Positions 17,704 to 28,662 of a stretch of 64,000 bases of DNA are shown here, piece by piece; position 1 is the stretch's first letter, and each line of letters begins with the position of its first letter. A model generated the notes under the pieces. The model was not told the origin of the DNA. It ran no database searches and worked only from the letters and a program-made list of their open reading frames with translations. Source of the stretch: Synechococcus sp. CCY 9618 (GTDB lineage Bacteria; Cyanobacteriota; Cyanobacteriia; PCC-6307; Cyanobiaceae); contig NZ_JAFKRG010000043.1 in the NCBI RefSeq assembly GCF_019038415.1, positions 21,144 to 85,143 on the forward strand, written 5' to 3'. Position numbers and translations under genes: made by a program.

Positions 17704-19338
17704 TCAGGGGGCTCCGAAGTCGAGGCGACCCTGCACCACCAGGCCGTCGGGCTCTCCCTTCAGGGCCAGGGCCAACCCCTCGACCGGATCGGAGAGGGAG
17801 CCGCCGGCCAGGGCGGTGAGGCGCTGCCACGGCTGCCAGGCGGCCAACAGGGACCGGGCTCGGGGACCCTCCAGGGCCCATTGCAGGGTCGCGTCAGGAC
17901 CGGCAAGCGCCTCCAGCTGCTCCTGCGGGCGGCGGCCGCCCTTCCTGAGAGGCCCGTCGAAGCGCTCCAGCTGACCCAGGGATTCGCCCCACCAGGCCTG
18001 GTCGTCCCGCTGCCAGCGCCAGCCTGCCAGCGGAGCCTGCAGCTGCTCGGGCTTGCCGTCCCGGCGTCCGGAGCCGGCCTGCAGCCGGGTCCAGACCCGC
18101 AGCGGATGGCCGTCGACCTCCAGTGGGGCGGCGATCAGTCCCTGGTCCGCCAGGGCGGCCTCCACCACCGCGGCATCAGGCCGATCGGCCGCCGTGCCGA
18201 GCAGCCACTGCTCACCAGTGGAGGCGGCCAGCAGCGGCCCGGCCGCGGAGGCCCTCACCAGGGCCGGCAGCGGACCCGCCGAGCCATCGCCCCCCACCAT
18301 CCTCGAAAGCAGGGGCTGCAGCAGGGGAATCGTGGCCACCGCGGCCGGATCCTGCACCAGGGCGAGGCTGGCGGCAGGACCGCGCAGCCCCTCCAGCAGC
18401 TCCCGGCCCAGCCCCGCGTCCGCGCCCACCACGGGCAGCACCGTTTCCGGCGGCAGCCCCAGCAGGCCGTTCAGCCGCAGGCCCCGCCCCTCGGGCCTCA
18501 GGGCCACAAGCAGATCCCCGGGCCGCTGGTCGGCCCCCACCGGCAGGGGCAGGCCCAGCCAGCGCTCGAGGGCCGCAGGTCCGGCCTGGAGCAGGGCGGC
18601 ACCGGAGCCCAGGCGGCGCAGTCCGTCCTGGAAGGAGGGCTGGCCGGCCTGGTTGAGCTCGGCGATCTGGGACACGTCGAGGGCCTGCTCCAGAACCCCA
18701 CGGCCCGAGGCGATCAGTACCAGGTCGTCATCCACCAGGGCCGTGGCCAGGGGCATGGGTGAGCGTCCGAGCAGGGCCCCCTGGCCGCTGATCAGACCCA
18801 TGCCCCGGTAGGTGCTGATCTGCAGATCCGTGCCAGCCAGGCTGCGGGTCTGCCAGAAACGCTGCAGGAAGCGACGGGCACCGTCGTCGTCGCGGCTGCC
18901 CAGGGCCAGCAGCCAGCCTCCCCGGGAGGGCGCTGCTGCCGCAGCGGAGCCGGCCGGGCCACCGGGGGAGGGGGGTGGCTCGAACAGGGCAAGGCCGACC
19001 GGTGCCGCCAGCCAAGAGCGCAGTTCGCCGTCGTAGTCGAGCCCCGCGGCGGCGAAGGCCCCGTCGCGCAGGCGGGCCACCGCCTCCGCCGCCTGGCGCC
19101 GCTGACGGGGCGGGGCAACGGCCCTGGCGTAGTCCACCGGCTGGTCGCCGTCGCTGAACAGGTACAGGCTGAGGGGCGCCTCGCGGGGCACGAACCGGGC
19201 GGCCCGGGGAATCCCCAGGGGCAGGCGCTGAAGCCGCAGGGCACTGCGCTGCCACACCAGCCACCAGCCACCGAGCCCCAGTCCGAACACCACCAGCACC
19301 AGGGCCAGCAGCACCGCCAGGAAAGGGCGGGCCTTCAT
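17704..19338 (-). CDS. DUF3352 family membrane-anchored protein
   Basis: A 544-residue protein with one N-terminal membrane helix (about residues 5-30, FLAVLLALVLVVFGLGLGGWW) and a long soluble region rich in Leu, Ala and Gly. I recognise the cyanobacterial DUF3352 pattern (FVPREAPLSLYLF at the start of the domain, WLLALGSRDDDGARRFLQRFW, LLGRSPMPLATALVDDDLVLIASG). Function is unknown. The helix probably anchors it in the membrane with the bulk outside the cytoplasm. First gene of the run leading to sixA and gltA. Confidence 0.75.
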   Translation of the reverse strand: MKARPFLAVLLALVLVVFGLGLGGWWLVWQRSALRLQRLPLGIPRAARFVPREAPLSLYLFSDGDQPVDYARAVAPPRQRRQAAEAVARLRDGAFAAAGLDYDGELRSWLAAPVGLALFEPPPSPGGPAGSAAAAAPSRGGWLLALGSRDDDGARRFLQRFWQTRSLAGTDLQISTYRGMGLISGQGALLGRSPMPLATALVDDDLVLIASGRGVLEQALDVSQIAELNQAGQPSFQDGLRRLGSGAALLQAGPAALERWLGLPLPVGADQRPGDLLVALRPEGRGLRLNGLLGLPPETVLPVVGADAGLGRELLEGLRGPAASLALVQDPAAVATIPLLQPLLSRMVGGDGSAGPLPALVRASAAGPLLAASTGEQWLLGTAADRPDAAVVEAALADQGLIAAPLEVDGHPLRVWTRLQAGSGRRDGKPEQLQAPLAGWRWQRDDQAWWGESLGQLERFDGPLRKGGRRPQEQLEALAGPDATLQWALEGPRARSLLAAWQPWQRLTALAGGSLSDPVEGLALALKGEPDGLVVQGRLDFGAP

Positions 19339-19393
19339 GCTTTCTCAGCAGGATGGCTCCATCCTGACGCCACCCCCCCCTCCCACGCCCGCC

Positions 19394-19756
19394 ATGGACG
19401 AGCCGACCCGCCCGGGGACCCCCCGGAGCCTTCCCGCAGCGGAGCTGCAGCGCCGGCTCGAGGCGGGGGAACCGCTACAGATCGTGGACGTGCGCGAGGA
19501 CGCCGAACTGGCCCTGGCCCGCCTGCCCCACGCGGTGCTGCATCTGCCCCTGAGCCGCCACGGGGAATGGATGCCCCAACTGGCGAACCGGCTGGGGCGG
19601 AGCCAGCCGGTGGTGGTGCTCTGCCATGGCGGCATCCGCAGCTGGGACTTCGGCTGCTGGCTGATCCAGGAGCAGGGCTACGACGACGTCTGGAATCTGC
19701 AGGGCGGGATCGATGCCTGGAGCCGGGAGGTGGACCCCGGGGTGCCCCGTTACTGA
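19394..19756 (+). CDS. Rhodanese-like sulfurtransferase domain protein
   Basis: A 120-residue single rhodanese domain. LQIVDVREDAELALARLP is the CH2A block, and VVVLCHGGIRSWDFGCWL contains the active-site loop with the catalytic Cys (CHGGIRS). WNLQGGIDAWSREVDP is the typical C-terminal CH2B motif. The start is ATG 19394; an in-frame ATG at 19337 overlaps the divergent DUF3352 gene and encodes a proline run. Sulfur relay or phosphate-like binding roles are both known in the family. Confidence 0.85.
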   Translation: MDEPTRPGTPRSLPAAELQRRLEAGEPLQIVDVREDAELALARLPHAVLHLPLSRHGEWMPQLANRLGRSQPVVVLCHGGIRSWDFGCWLIQEQGYDDVWNLQGGIDAWSREVDPGVPRY

Positions 19757-19864
19757 CCCCCCGTCACTGATCCCCCGTTACCAAGCCACTGAGAAGAGCG
19801 GGGAAAGGGCATCGCCTGCCTAGGATCGATCTTCCGGTTTTCTTTCACTCCCCCTACCCAGCTT

Positions 19865-20875
19865 TTGGATACATTGCCGCGCCGACAAGAGGAGGTGCTG
19901 CGGGCCACGGTGCGGCATTACGTGGACACCGTCGAACCCGTGGGCAGCCACACCCTGGTGCGGCGTTTCGGGCTGCCGGCCAGTCCCGCCACCGTGCGGA
20001 CGGCCATGGGGGCGCTGGAGCAGCGCGGTCTGCTGACCCAGCCGCACACCTCCGCCGGCCGGATCCCCAGCCAGCGGGGCTATCGGCTCTACGTGGATCA
20101 GCTGCTGCCGGCTCCGGGGGCCGCCGCCCTTCAGCTGGAGCGGGAACTGGCCGGGCTGAGCCTGCAGTGGGCAGCCCTCGATGACCTGCTGCTGCACCTG
20201 GCCCGCCGTCTGGCCGATCTGACTGGCCTGCTGAGCCTGATCACCCGTCCCCAGCGGCCCAGCCCCCTGCTGCAGGCGGTGCGGCTGGTGCCCAGTGGCG
20301 ACCGGCTGCTGGTGTTCCTCGTCCAGGGTCCCGACTTCAGCACCAGCCTCAACCTGCGCCTGGGCGCCGGTCTGGAGGAGGAGCTGCCGATCCTGGAGCG
20401 CTGGAGCAACCAGCAGCTGCGGGAATGCGGCCATGGCCGCATTCCCTGGGAACGGCTGCCGGCGGAACTGCGGCGCAGCGGCGGCCTGCTGCGCCAGGCC
20501 CTGGAAAGCCACGGCAGGATCCGCAGCGAGGAGCTCGATGCGGTGGTGGCGGCGGGCCTGGGCGGTCTGCTGAGCCAACCGGAATTCAGCCACACCTCCA
20601 GCCTGCTGCCCCTGGTGCAGCTCGTGGAGCATGGTCCCCGCGCCGTGCTGGGCCCCGCCGGCGGCGGCGACACCGCATCGACTGACACCATCTGGATCGG
20701 AAGCGAGCATCCCCATGCGGCCCTCGGCCGCTGCTCCGTGGTCCAGGCCACCTACCGCTCGGGCCACGGCGGCCGCGGCCAGGTGGCCCTGGTGGGGCCC
20801 ATGCGCATGGCCTACGCCACGGCCCGCGCGGCAGTGCAGTCGGTGGCCACGATCCTGGAGAGGCTGCTGAGCTGA
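19865..20875 (+). CDS. hrcA: Heat-shock repressor HrcA
   Basis: A 336-residue HrcA. Residues 1-75 make the winged helix-turn-helix (VRHYVDTVEPVGSHTLVRRF, SPATVRTAMGALEQRG, HTSAGRIPSQRGYRLYVD); the GAF-like middle and inserted domain follow. HrcA represses groESL and related chaperone operons through CIRCE elements. The start is taken as TTG at 19865, since no ATG or GTG precedes the HTH; a second in-frame TTG lies at 19874. I saw no CIRCE repeat upstream. Its stop overlaps the next ATG by one base. Confidence 0.9.
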   Translation: MDTLPRRQEEVLRATVRHYVDTVEPVGSHTLVRRFGLPASPATVRTAMGALEQRGLLTQPHTSAGRIPSQRGYRLYVDQLLPAPGAAALQLERELAGLSLQWAALDDLLLHLARRLADLTGLLSLITRPQRPSPLLQAVRLVPSGDRLLVFLVQGPDFSTSLNLRLGAGLEEELPILERWSNQQLRECGHGRIPWERLPAELRRSGGLLRQALESHGRIRSEELDAVVAAGLGGLLSQPEFSHTSSLLPLVQLVEHGPRAVLGPAGGGDTASTDTIWIGSEHPHAALGRCSVVQATYRSGHGGRGQVALVGPMRMAYATARAAVQSVATILERLLS

Positions 20876-21660
20876 TGACCTATTGCCTCGGCTTCCTGCT
20901 CGACAGCGGCCTGGTGCTCGCCTCCGACTCCCGCACCAACGCTGGGGTGGACTACATCTCCTGCTACAGCAAGATGCATGTGCTGGAGCCGGCTCCCGAT
21001 CGGCTGTTCGTGCTGATGGCTGCCGGCAACCTGGGCACCACCCAGGCGGTGCTGAACCGCATCCGCCGCGACATCGAGAACCACGGGGCCGGCCCCAGCC
21101 CCCAGTGGGCCCGCAAGGATGATCCTCCGGCAGGGCCGGATCTGCTCACGGCCCGCTACCTGTTCGAGGTGGCCGACTACATCGGCCGGCTCAACGTGAT
21201 GGTGCAGAAGGAATTCAACCCCAACCTGCGCCAGGCGGGGGCCAGCGGCGAAGCCAGCTTCATCCTCGGCGGCCAGATCGCCGGCCAGCCCCACGGCCTC
21301 TACATGATCTATCCCCAGGGCAACGCGATCATGGCCACCGCCGACACACCCTTCCTGCAGATCGGTGAGACCAAATACGGCAAACCACCGCTGGATTACA
21401 TCGGCCATGTGGGTCTGTCCCTGGAGGATGCCGCCCGCCTCTGCCTGGTGTCGGAGATCGTCACCCGCCGTTCCAACCTGACCGTGGGGCCACCTTTTGA
21501 AATCGCCCTTGTGCGCAGGGACTCGCTGAAGGTGGGCCGCCATCTGAAGCTGGACAAGGACGCTGCCGAGATCACACGCACCATGGAGGTGTGGACACGA
21601 CACATGAAGGAGGGGGTCAACAAGCTGCCCCGCTTCCCGTGGGAACAGGATCCTCTCTGA
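20875..21660 (+). CDS. Anbu-type bacterial proteasome-like peptidase
   Basis: A 261-residue Ntn-hydrolase of the Anbu (proteasome-type protease, COG3484) family. The start MTYCLGFLLDSGLVLASDSRT gives the N-terminal Thr nucleophile after Met removal and the DSRTNAGVD block typical of Anbu. GEASFILGGQIAG and TKYGKPPLD also fit. Anbu forms an open helical assembly related to HslV and proteasome beta subunits; substrates are unknown. The TGATG junction with hrcA implies translational coupling with the heat-shock repressor. Confidence 0.88.
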   Translation: MTYCLGFLLDSGLVLASDSRTNAGVDYISCYSKMHVLEPAPDRLFVLMAAGNLGTTQAVLNRIRRDIENHGAGPSPQWARKDDPPAGPDLLTARYLFEVADYIGRLNVMVQKEFNPNLRQAGASGEASFILGGQIAGQPHGLYMIYPQGNAIMATADTPFLQIGETKYGKPPLDYIGHVGLSLEDAARLCLVSEIVTRRSNLTVGPPFEIALVRRDSLKVGRHLKLDKDAAEITRTMEVWTRHMKEGVNKLPRFPWEQDPL

Positions 21661-21860
21661 CAGGGCCTGCCGCCCCAGGCCGGGGCAGATGTAGGAGCCG
21701 CTGGTGCTGGATCCTGCTGAGCAGAACGCGCCATACGCAGTAGCTTTCGAAATCAAGTTGCCATCCACTGACCCACCCGTCAGGCCTGCAGGTCTGGGGA
21801 AAGGGCTGATGAATGGCCTGCATCCCTTCCTGCGCATCCCCTCCTGTCTTGCCGAAGAAG

Positions 21861-23582
21861 ATGCCTACAAGAAGCGGGCTGCTGAACACGGCCGCGATAG
21901 CCGCCGCATCAGGACTGTTCCTTTACCTGGGATGGCTTGTCCTGTATCGCCTTGCTTTGATGCCCGGCCTCCACGCCGATGAAGCGAGATTTGGTCTGGC
22001 AAGCCTTGATGTGCTGCAGCGGGGCATCCAAACCATCCATGGCGTCAATCACCGCACCGGAGCCGCCTATCCATGGCTTGTCTCCGTCGCCTTTCGCCTC
22101 GGGGGGACCAGCGTCTGGACCCTGCGAAGCGTGGGAGCCATTGCCAATCTCCTCGCCGTTGCCCTGCTGACCTGGTCACTGCACAGGTACAGAAGCAAGA
22201 GGGCGGTTGCCTTCTTACTTCTGATCGTGGTGTGCTCTCCTTTCATTGTCGTCAATGCCCGCGTTGCGTGGGAAGTCACTGCCCTGCAGTTTCTCCTGGT
22301 CAGCATTCAGATCAGCATCCTGCTGGGTGCCATCCATCAAGGAAGAATGAACAACGGTGCAGGCCTGGCTTTCGCCATCACATCGTCATTGGGCGTGTTC
22401 AACCATTTCATCTTCCTCTCCAATCTTTTTGCCTTCTTTCTGAGCTCTGCCTGTCTTTACGTTCTGAGCGCCTCCGACAGCCATCAAAAGACGTTCGCGT
22501 CAAGACTATTACATCTTTCAATCCTCACCGTTGCCTTCGCAGCCATTCTGATTGTCCTCAAGCCAATCATCGGCGATGCCCAGAGACAATGGCTTGTGGC
22601 GGTGATTTTCATGGTGGCGTTCGTCCTTTGTTTTTCTTCATTTGTGAGCCGCTCTTCTGCTGATTTCTGTGAGCAGATGATCGCCAGGCTCTGCCAGCGC
22701 CTGGCCGAGGCCGGAAAAGCGATACTGCCTCTGGCCAGGCATGTCCAAGCCCGACAGTTCGGCCTTGCCACCGTGATCACGGCCGCTGTCATCATTGGGC
22801 TCATGGCCGACTTTGGGGGCAGAAGTCCGTGGGTTCTTTATACCAAACACACCTGGGGACTTCTTGGCTCACTGACCAGCGTGCTACCGCTTCAGAGGAT
22901 CATGATGCATCCTCTTCAGGATGACTACCTGATCATCTCTCATGGGTTCTGGATCGTTCTGCTGGGCATCTATGCGTGGTTGACCTCCAGGGTCATCCTG
23001 GCGGCCATCAAGACCAAGGGCGCAACCTGCGACATCGACCTGATCTTTTATCTCTATCCAATATTTGCCTTTGTCGTCTTACCAATTTTCGTGCAGCTGA
23101 GTTCTGAGCGCTATTATCTGATCACTTGTTATCTGATGGTTTCCTGTGTCCCGATCCTCTTGGCTTCACCACCCTCAAAGGAGGTTTTTGCCTACCCATT
23201 TTTTCAACCGAAACGTCCACTCGCTTTCGTTGCCACTGGCATGCTGCTCTTGCTTATCCTGAGCGATGCGATCAGCGCACAGCGCACCATCCTGGCATCC
23301 ATTGGGCGCGACAACAGCCAGACCGAGGGATTCACGATCACCTATCCCGGCTATTCAGACACCTCGTTGCATTTCGCCGACACTGCGAAACTATACAACG
23401 ACCTGAAGGATCAGCAGGTCTGTCGAAACATCAAGGCCAACTTTTTCATCCTCGAACCTCTCAGATTCTATCGCGCGATTGATGGCGACCGGTGCTCTGG
23501 AAATCGATATGCCCAGATCACCTATTGTGAATCCTGCTCCCAGCCGGGCGATCATTTTGAGGTGCTTGTGAAAAACAGGTGA
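21861..23582 (+). CDS. GT-C-type membrane glycosyltransferase (ArnT/PMT-like)
   Basis: A 573-residue protein with about 11-12 membrane helices. The first extracytoplasmic loop carries PGLHADEARFGLASLDVLQRG, the Asp-Glu motif of GT-C enzymes that use lipid-linked sugars (GT39/GT83-like). The C-terminal about 150 residues form a soluble domain outside the membrane. The ATG at 21861 starts just before the first helix; an in-frame ATG at 21813 would add a Cys/Pro-rich stretch. Codon use and GC content are clearly lower than in flanking genes, suggesting acquisition. It probably adds sugar to an envelope glycan, lipid or protein. Confidence 0.7.
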   Translation: MPTRSGLLNTAAIAAASGLFLYLGWLVLYRLALMPGLHADEARFGLASLDVLQRGIQTIHGVNHRTGAAYPWLVSVAFRLGGTSVWTLRSVGAIANLLAVALLTWSLHRYRSKRAVAFLLLIVVCSPFIVVNARVAWEVTALQFLLVSIQISILLGAIHQGRMNNGAGLAFAITSSLGVFNHFIFLSNLFAFFLSSACLYVLSASDSHQKTFASRLLHLSILTVAFAAILIVLKPIIGDAQRQWLVAVIFMVAFVLCFSSFVSRSSADFCEQMIARLCQRLAEAGKAILPLARHVQARQFGLATVITAAVIIGLMADFGGRSPWVLYTKHTWGLLGSLTSVLPLQRIMMHPLQDDYLIISHGFWIVLLGIYAWLTSRVILAAIKTKGATCDIDLIFYLYPIFAFVVLPIFVQLSSERYYLITCYLMVSCVPILLASPPSKEVFAYPFFQPKRPLAFVATGMLLLLILSDAISAQRTILASIGRDNSQTEGFTITYPGYSDTSLHFADTAKLYNDLKDQQVCRNIKANFFILEPLRFYRAIDGDRCSGNRYAQITYCESCSQPGDHFEVLVKNR

Positions 23583-23660
23583 TCAGATCACTTTGGGATC
23601 CAAGGGCAGAAAAGGGGCCACGGAGCTGAGTGCTACCGAGGCACACCCTCAGCAAGGCGC

Positions 23661-24941
23661 TCAGAAAGGACGCTGCAGCCCCAGGACACGCAAGTAGAAA
23701 TATATCTGCAGGATGATGCCTACGGGTGCACTGGCAAGCCACCCATAGACGCTCCAGGAAACAACCTGAACACCCCAGAGGCCCAGTCCAAGCGGTGCCA
23801 TCCAGCCAGGCATGATCAACGTCTGCAGCTGATGCGGGAAGCGGGAGAGTTCTGCAAATTTCACCTGCCAGGTCATCGGGGTCTCAATGGCCAGAACAAA
23901 CGCCGTCATCAGACAGAGAACCACCCATCGACCATGGTCCCAGGAGTGATAGAAGACGGGTGCCATGATCAGAAACTGACAGAGCGCAGCCGCCACGAAG
24001 AACCAGGCACGCCGTGGGGATGCGCGACCGATCACCGCTGCCAGAAGCACCACTCCGCTGATGCTTACCAAAACAAGGATCAACCAGAAGGGGAAACCAA
24101 AATGAAGCTGGGACAGCACGCCTTGCGAATCAGCGATGTACCTTTCGCTTGGCAGGGGAAGCCAAGCAATGGCCCCTTTGGGTCCCGTGAATGGCAAACC
24201 CGGAGCAAAGGCGCTCTTCCAGGACAGTGCGATCGCATCGGCACGTTCGTCGGTTCCTCGGAAGAACAGAATAGCGACGAAAGATGTGAGGGGAATGAAC
24301 AGCCAGAGCAGGCTGGCGCAGGCCCCGCGCGCGGCACGCCTGAAGTTGGAGCCCTCGGCAGATTCACGCAACAGCATCAGAAGCGCAAGGGAGGGGAGCG
24401 CAAGGAAAGCGATCAGCTCATGCGAAAGGATGCCAACCAATAACAGGAGACTGGCGATGCCATCAGAAAGGGCCTTTCGGTGCGTGCACACGAGCTTCAC
24501 CGCCAGGGCAAAGAGCAGAAGAATCAGTAAGTCCTTCCGGATCAGTATGCGATCTACGAACACCGGATAGCCAAGCAGAGGTGTCGTCAGCAACACCCAT
24601 CTGGGCACGATTCCCGAAGATTGACGCCAGAGATAGATGCCGAAAGCGAGATAAAGAAATAGGCAGGAAATGACAATACTCAGATTTGGCGCAAGCTGAA
24701 ACTTCTCATGCAGGCCATGGATGAGGGCACCCGGCAACCCCCTGCGCTGGAACCCACCGGCATAGTTGATCAACCATTCCGTCAGTCCGTAGTTGGTGGT
24801 GAAATCAAGCTGCCTGGCCGCCAAGAAGAAGGCTGCAACCAGCCGCTCCAGGAGCCGGGCCCCGAAGGCAAGGCCAAAGAGGATGAGAAGGCCCCTGTCG
24901 TATGACTTCTGGGTCTGGCTTCCCGTGGGGATCTCCGCCAT
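23661..24941 (-). CDS. Polytopic membrane protein of unknown function (glycan-locus type)
   Basis: A 426-residue protein with about 10-11 hydrophobic segments. A short motif after the first helix, LINYAGGFQRRGLPGALIH, resembles the GGFxRRGL loop seen in uncharacterised membrane proteins from surface-polysaccharide loci, and FVDRILIRKDLLILLLF follows later; I cannot assign a family. It is convergent with the GT-C gene, ending 78 bp away, and shares its lower GC content, so the two look like one acquired unit between the Anbu gene and trpB. A role in glycan synthesis or export is inference. Confidence 0.55.
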   Translation of the reverse strand: MAEIPTGSQTQKSYDRGLLILFGLAFGARLLERLVAAFFLAARQLDFTTNYGLTEWLINYAGGFQRRGLPGALIHGLHEKFQLAPNLSIVISCLFLYLAFGIYLWRQSSGIVPRWVLLTTPLLGYPVFVDRILIRKDLLILLLFALAVKLVCTHRKALSDGIASLLLLVGILSHELIAFLALPSLALLMLLRESAEGSNFRRAARGACASLLWLFIPLTSFVAILFFRGTDERADAIALSWKSAFAPGLPFTGPKGAIAWLPLPSERYIADSQGVLSQLHFGFPFWLILVLVSISGVVLLAAVIGRASPRRAWFFVAAALCQFLIMAPVFYHSWDHGRWVVLCLMTAFVLAIETPMTWQVKFAELSRFPHQLQTLIMPGWMAPLGLGLWGVQVVSWSVYGWLASAPVGIILQIYFYLRVLGLQRPF

Positions 24942-25057
24942 GGCCGCTTCCTGGCATCAGCGGGAGCCTAATTCGCCCCCCTGGAGACAGCCACAGCCGG
25001 GCTGCGCACCTCTCCCCTGACCGCCGGGGCGGGGCGGCGGCCAGGCTCCAGACCGGA

Positions 25058-26338
<1,281 letters not shown>

Positions 26339-26503
26339 CTTAGGGAGGCGCCACCGCCACCGCCTCGTTGCGGATCCCAGGCGCAGAAGGACGTTGGCGC
26401 TGGCCGCTCCCCCGGGACGGACCCACTCCGGGGCGCCTCGGCTGCCAGGCTGGCCAGGGGGACCGACGGTCGCCCAGCAGGATCACCAGCGGAGCGGCGA
26501 ACC

Positions 26504-26827
26504 ATGCCCAAGGGCAGCTGGCAGGAGTTCAGCGGACCGGAGAGCCTCCAGAGGCCTGATGCGACGACGGACCCGCAGCCCAGGGCCCGGCAGACGGTGC
26601 GGGTCCAGCGCACCAGGGCCGGCAAGGGAGGAAAGATGGTGACCGTGATCTCGGGGTTGGTGGCACCGGACGGGGAGGCGCGGCAACTGCTGAAGCGGCT
26701 GAAGGCCTCCGCCGGAACGGGCGGCACCCTCAGGGATGGGGTGATCGAGCTCCAGGGAGACCAGGTGGACGCCGCCCTGGCGGCCCTGGAGCGGGAGGGC
26801 TACCGCCCGAAGCGGGCCGGTGGGTAG
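26504..26827 (+). CDS. SUI1/YciH-type translation initiation factor homologue
   Basis: A 107-residue protein with the eIF1/SUI1 fold in its C-terminal 65 residues: VRVQRTRAGKGGKMVTVISGL, then LLKRLKASAGTGGTLRDGVIELQGDQ, ending in LEREGYRPKRAGG. The basic GKGGK loop and the K-x-GTGG motif match YciH. In bacteria YciH-like proteins affect start-site fidelity of the 30S subunit. The ATG at 26504 opens with MPKGSWQEF, common in this family. Confidence 0.85.
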   Translation: MPKGSWQEFSGPESLQRPDATTDPQPRARQTVRVQRTRAGKGGKMVTVISGLVAPDGEARQLLKRLKASAGTGGTLRDGVIELQGDQVDAALAALEREGYRPKRAGG

Positions 26828-26893
26828 CAGCCGCCGGACCGGGGCAGCCGGGCGATTTCGTTACGTTGAAATTCGCTCCCGACCGGATCAGCC

Positions 26894-27958
26894 ATGGCTC
26901 ATGCCGATCGCCGACAGGGCCTCAGCCGGCGTCAGGTGCTCCAGCTGGCGAGCCTCGCCGCGGGGAGCGCCGCCCTTTCCGCAGCCTGCGGGTCCACCGG
27001 CTCCGTTGCCACCGAATCCCCAGGCGGCACGACGACGGCCGCGTCCATGGGCGCTGGGGTGAGCCGGGTGGCGCTCATCCGCAGTGGGGACCGGGCCGCG
27101 GGCACCCGGGCGGCGATCGATCTGCTGCAGCCGGATGGCCTCGCCGGCCGGACCGTGTTTCTCAAGCCCAACTACAACACCGGTGATCCGGCCCCCGCCG
27201 CCACGGACACGCCCCTGCTGGAGTCCCTGGTGCGGGAACTGCAGAACGCAGGCGCCGGGGCGATCACGGTGGGGGACCGCTCAGGCATGGCCGACACCCG
27301 CGAAGCGATGGGGACCAAGGGGGTGTTCGCCCTGGCGGACCGGCTGGGATTCGAGGCGATGGTGCTGGATGAACTGGACCGGGACGGCTGGCAGGCCGTG
27401 GCGGCGGAGGGTACCCACTGGCCGAAGGGCTTCGCCTTCGCCCGGCCGGCCCTGGATGCGGGAGCGGTGGTGAACACCTGCTGCCTGAAAACCCACCGTT
27501 TCGGCGGCCACTTCACCCTGTCGCTGAAGAACAGCGTGGGGCTCGTGGCCAAGTACGTGCCCGGGGACCCCCACAACTACATGGGGGATCTCCATTCCTC
27601 GCCCCACCAGCGCCAGATGATCGCGGAGATCAACCAGGCCTATGCCCCGGCCCTGGTGCTGCTCGATGGTGTGGAGGCCTTCACCCAGGGGGGGCCGGAA
27701 GCCGGTGTCAGGGCCAGGCCGGAGGTGATCCTGGCCGGCACCGATCGGATCGCGGTCGACGTGGTGGCGATCGCCATCCTGCGGTCCCTCGGCACCACCG
27801 CCGACGTGTCCCAGGGCTCCATCTGGCGGCTGGAACAGATTCAGAGGGCCGTCGAGCTGGGTCTGGGGGCCGCCGGCCCCGATCAGATCGAGATCGTCAC
27901 CGCCGATCGAGCCGGGCAGACCATGGCCGACACGCTGCGGCGGATCATCGCCGCCTGA
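26894..27958 (+). CDS. DUF362 domain protein with Tat lipoprotein signal
   Basis: A 354-residue protein. The N-terminus has a twin-arginine motif ([24 protein letters not shown]) that ends in a lipobox-like SAAC, indicating Tat export and possible lipid anchoring. The mature part shows the DUF362 pattern: [43 protein letters not shown] and [13 protein letters not shown]. Some DUF362 proteins carry ferredoxin-type clusters; none is visible here, only the Cys pair in NTCCLKTH. Function is unknown. It lies 59 bp before cysC on the same strand. Confidence 0.78.
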   Translation: MAHADRRQGLSRRQVLQLASLAAGSAALSAACGSTGSVATESPGGTTTAASMGAGVSRVALIRSGDRAAGTRAAIDLLQPDGLAGRTVFLKPNYNTGDPAPAATDTPLLESLVRELQNAGAGAITVGDRSGMADTREAMGTKGVFALADRLGFEAMVLDELDRDGWQAVAAEGTHWPKGFAFARPALDAGAVVNTCCLKTHRFGGHFTLSLKNSVGLVAKYVPGDPHNYMGDLHSSPHQRQMIAEINQAYAPALVLLDGVEAFTQGGPEAGVRARPEVILAGTDRIAVDVVAIAILRSLGTTADVSQGSIWRLEQIQRAVELGLGAAGPDQIEIVTADRAGQTMADTLRRIIAA

Positions 27959-28017
27959 ACCCTGCCATGCCGGCGGCGGCAGGGAGAATGGCGCCCATCG
28001 CCCTGTCCATCCCCGCC

Positions 28018-28662
28018 ATGTCGCACGAGTCCACCACCGGCACCGCCGCCAAGGCCACCAACATCGTCTGGCACCACTCCACGGTGACCCGCGCCGCCCG
28101 GGCCCATCAGCGTGGGCACCGCAGCGCCATCCTCTGGTTCACAGGGTTGTCGGGAGCGGGGAAGAGCACCCTGGCCAACGCGGTCAATTCGGCCCTGTTC
28201 GAGCAGGGACTGGCCTGTTATGTGCTCGATGGCGACAACGTGCGCCATGGTCTGTGCAGCGATCTGGGCTTCTCCGATGCCGACCGGGAGGAGAACATCC
28301 GCCGCATCGGTGAGGTGGCCAAGCTGTTCCTCGACGCCGGGGTGGTGGTGCTGACCGCCTTCGTCTCTCCCTTCCGGGCGGATCGCCAGCGGGCCCGGGA
28401 GCTGGTGGCGGCGGGCGATTTCCTCGAGATCCACTGCGCCGCCGATCTGGAGATCTGCGAGCAGCGGGATACCAAGGGGCTCTACGCCAAGGCCCGGGCC
28501 GGAGAGATCAGGGAATTCACCGGCATCTCCAGCCCCTACGAGGCGCCGGAGAGCCCCGAGCTGCGGGTGGGCACCGGCGAGCAGAGCCTGGAGGACTCGG
28601 TGGCCCAGGTGATGGCGGAACTGAAGCGGCGGAGCATCATTCCGGCGCCGGCGGAGCCCTGA
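28018..28662 (+). CDS. cysC: Adenylyl-sulfate kinase
   Basis: A 214-residue APS kinase producing PAPS for sulfate assimilation. The P-loop [14 protein letters not shown], the [16 protein letters not shown] substrate loop, [16 protein letters not shown] and the [14 protein letters not shown] lid are all present. The ATG at 28018 ([11 protein letters not shown]) precedes the conserved [13 protein letters not shown] lead. Its 3' end overlaps the convergent AI-2E-family gene by 26 bp. Confidence 0.95.
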   Translation: MSHESTTGTAAKATNIVWHHSTVTRAARAHQRGHRSAILWFTGLSGAGKSTLANAVNSALFEQGLACYVLDGDNVRHGLCSDLGFSDADREENIRRIGEVAKLFLDAGVVVLTAFVSPFRADRQRARELVAAGDFLEIHCAADLEICEQRDTKGLYAKARAGEIREFTGISSPYEAPESPELRVGTGEQSLEDSVAQVMAELKRRSIIPAPAEP

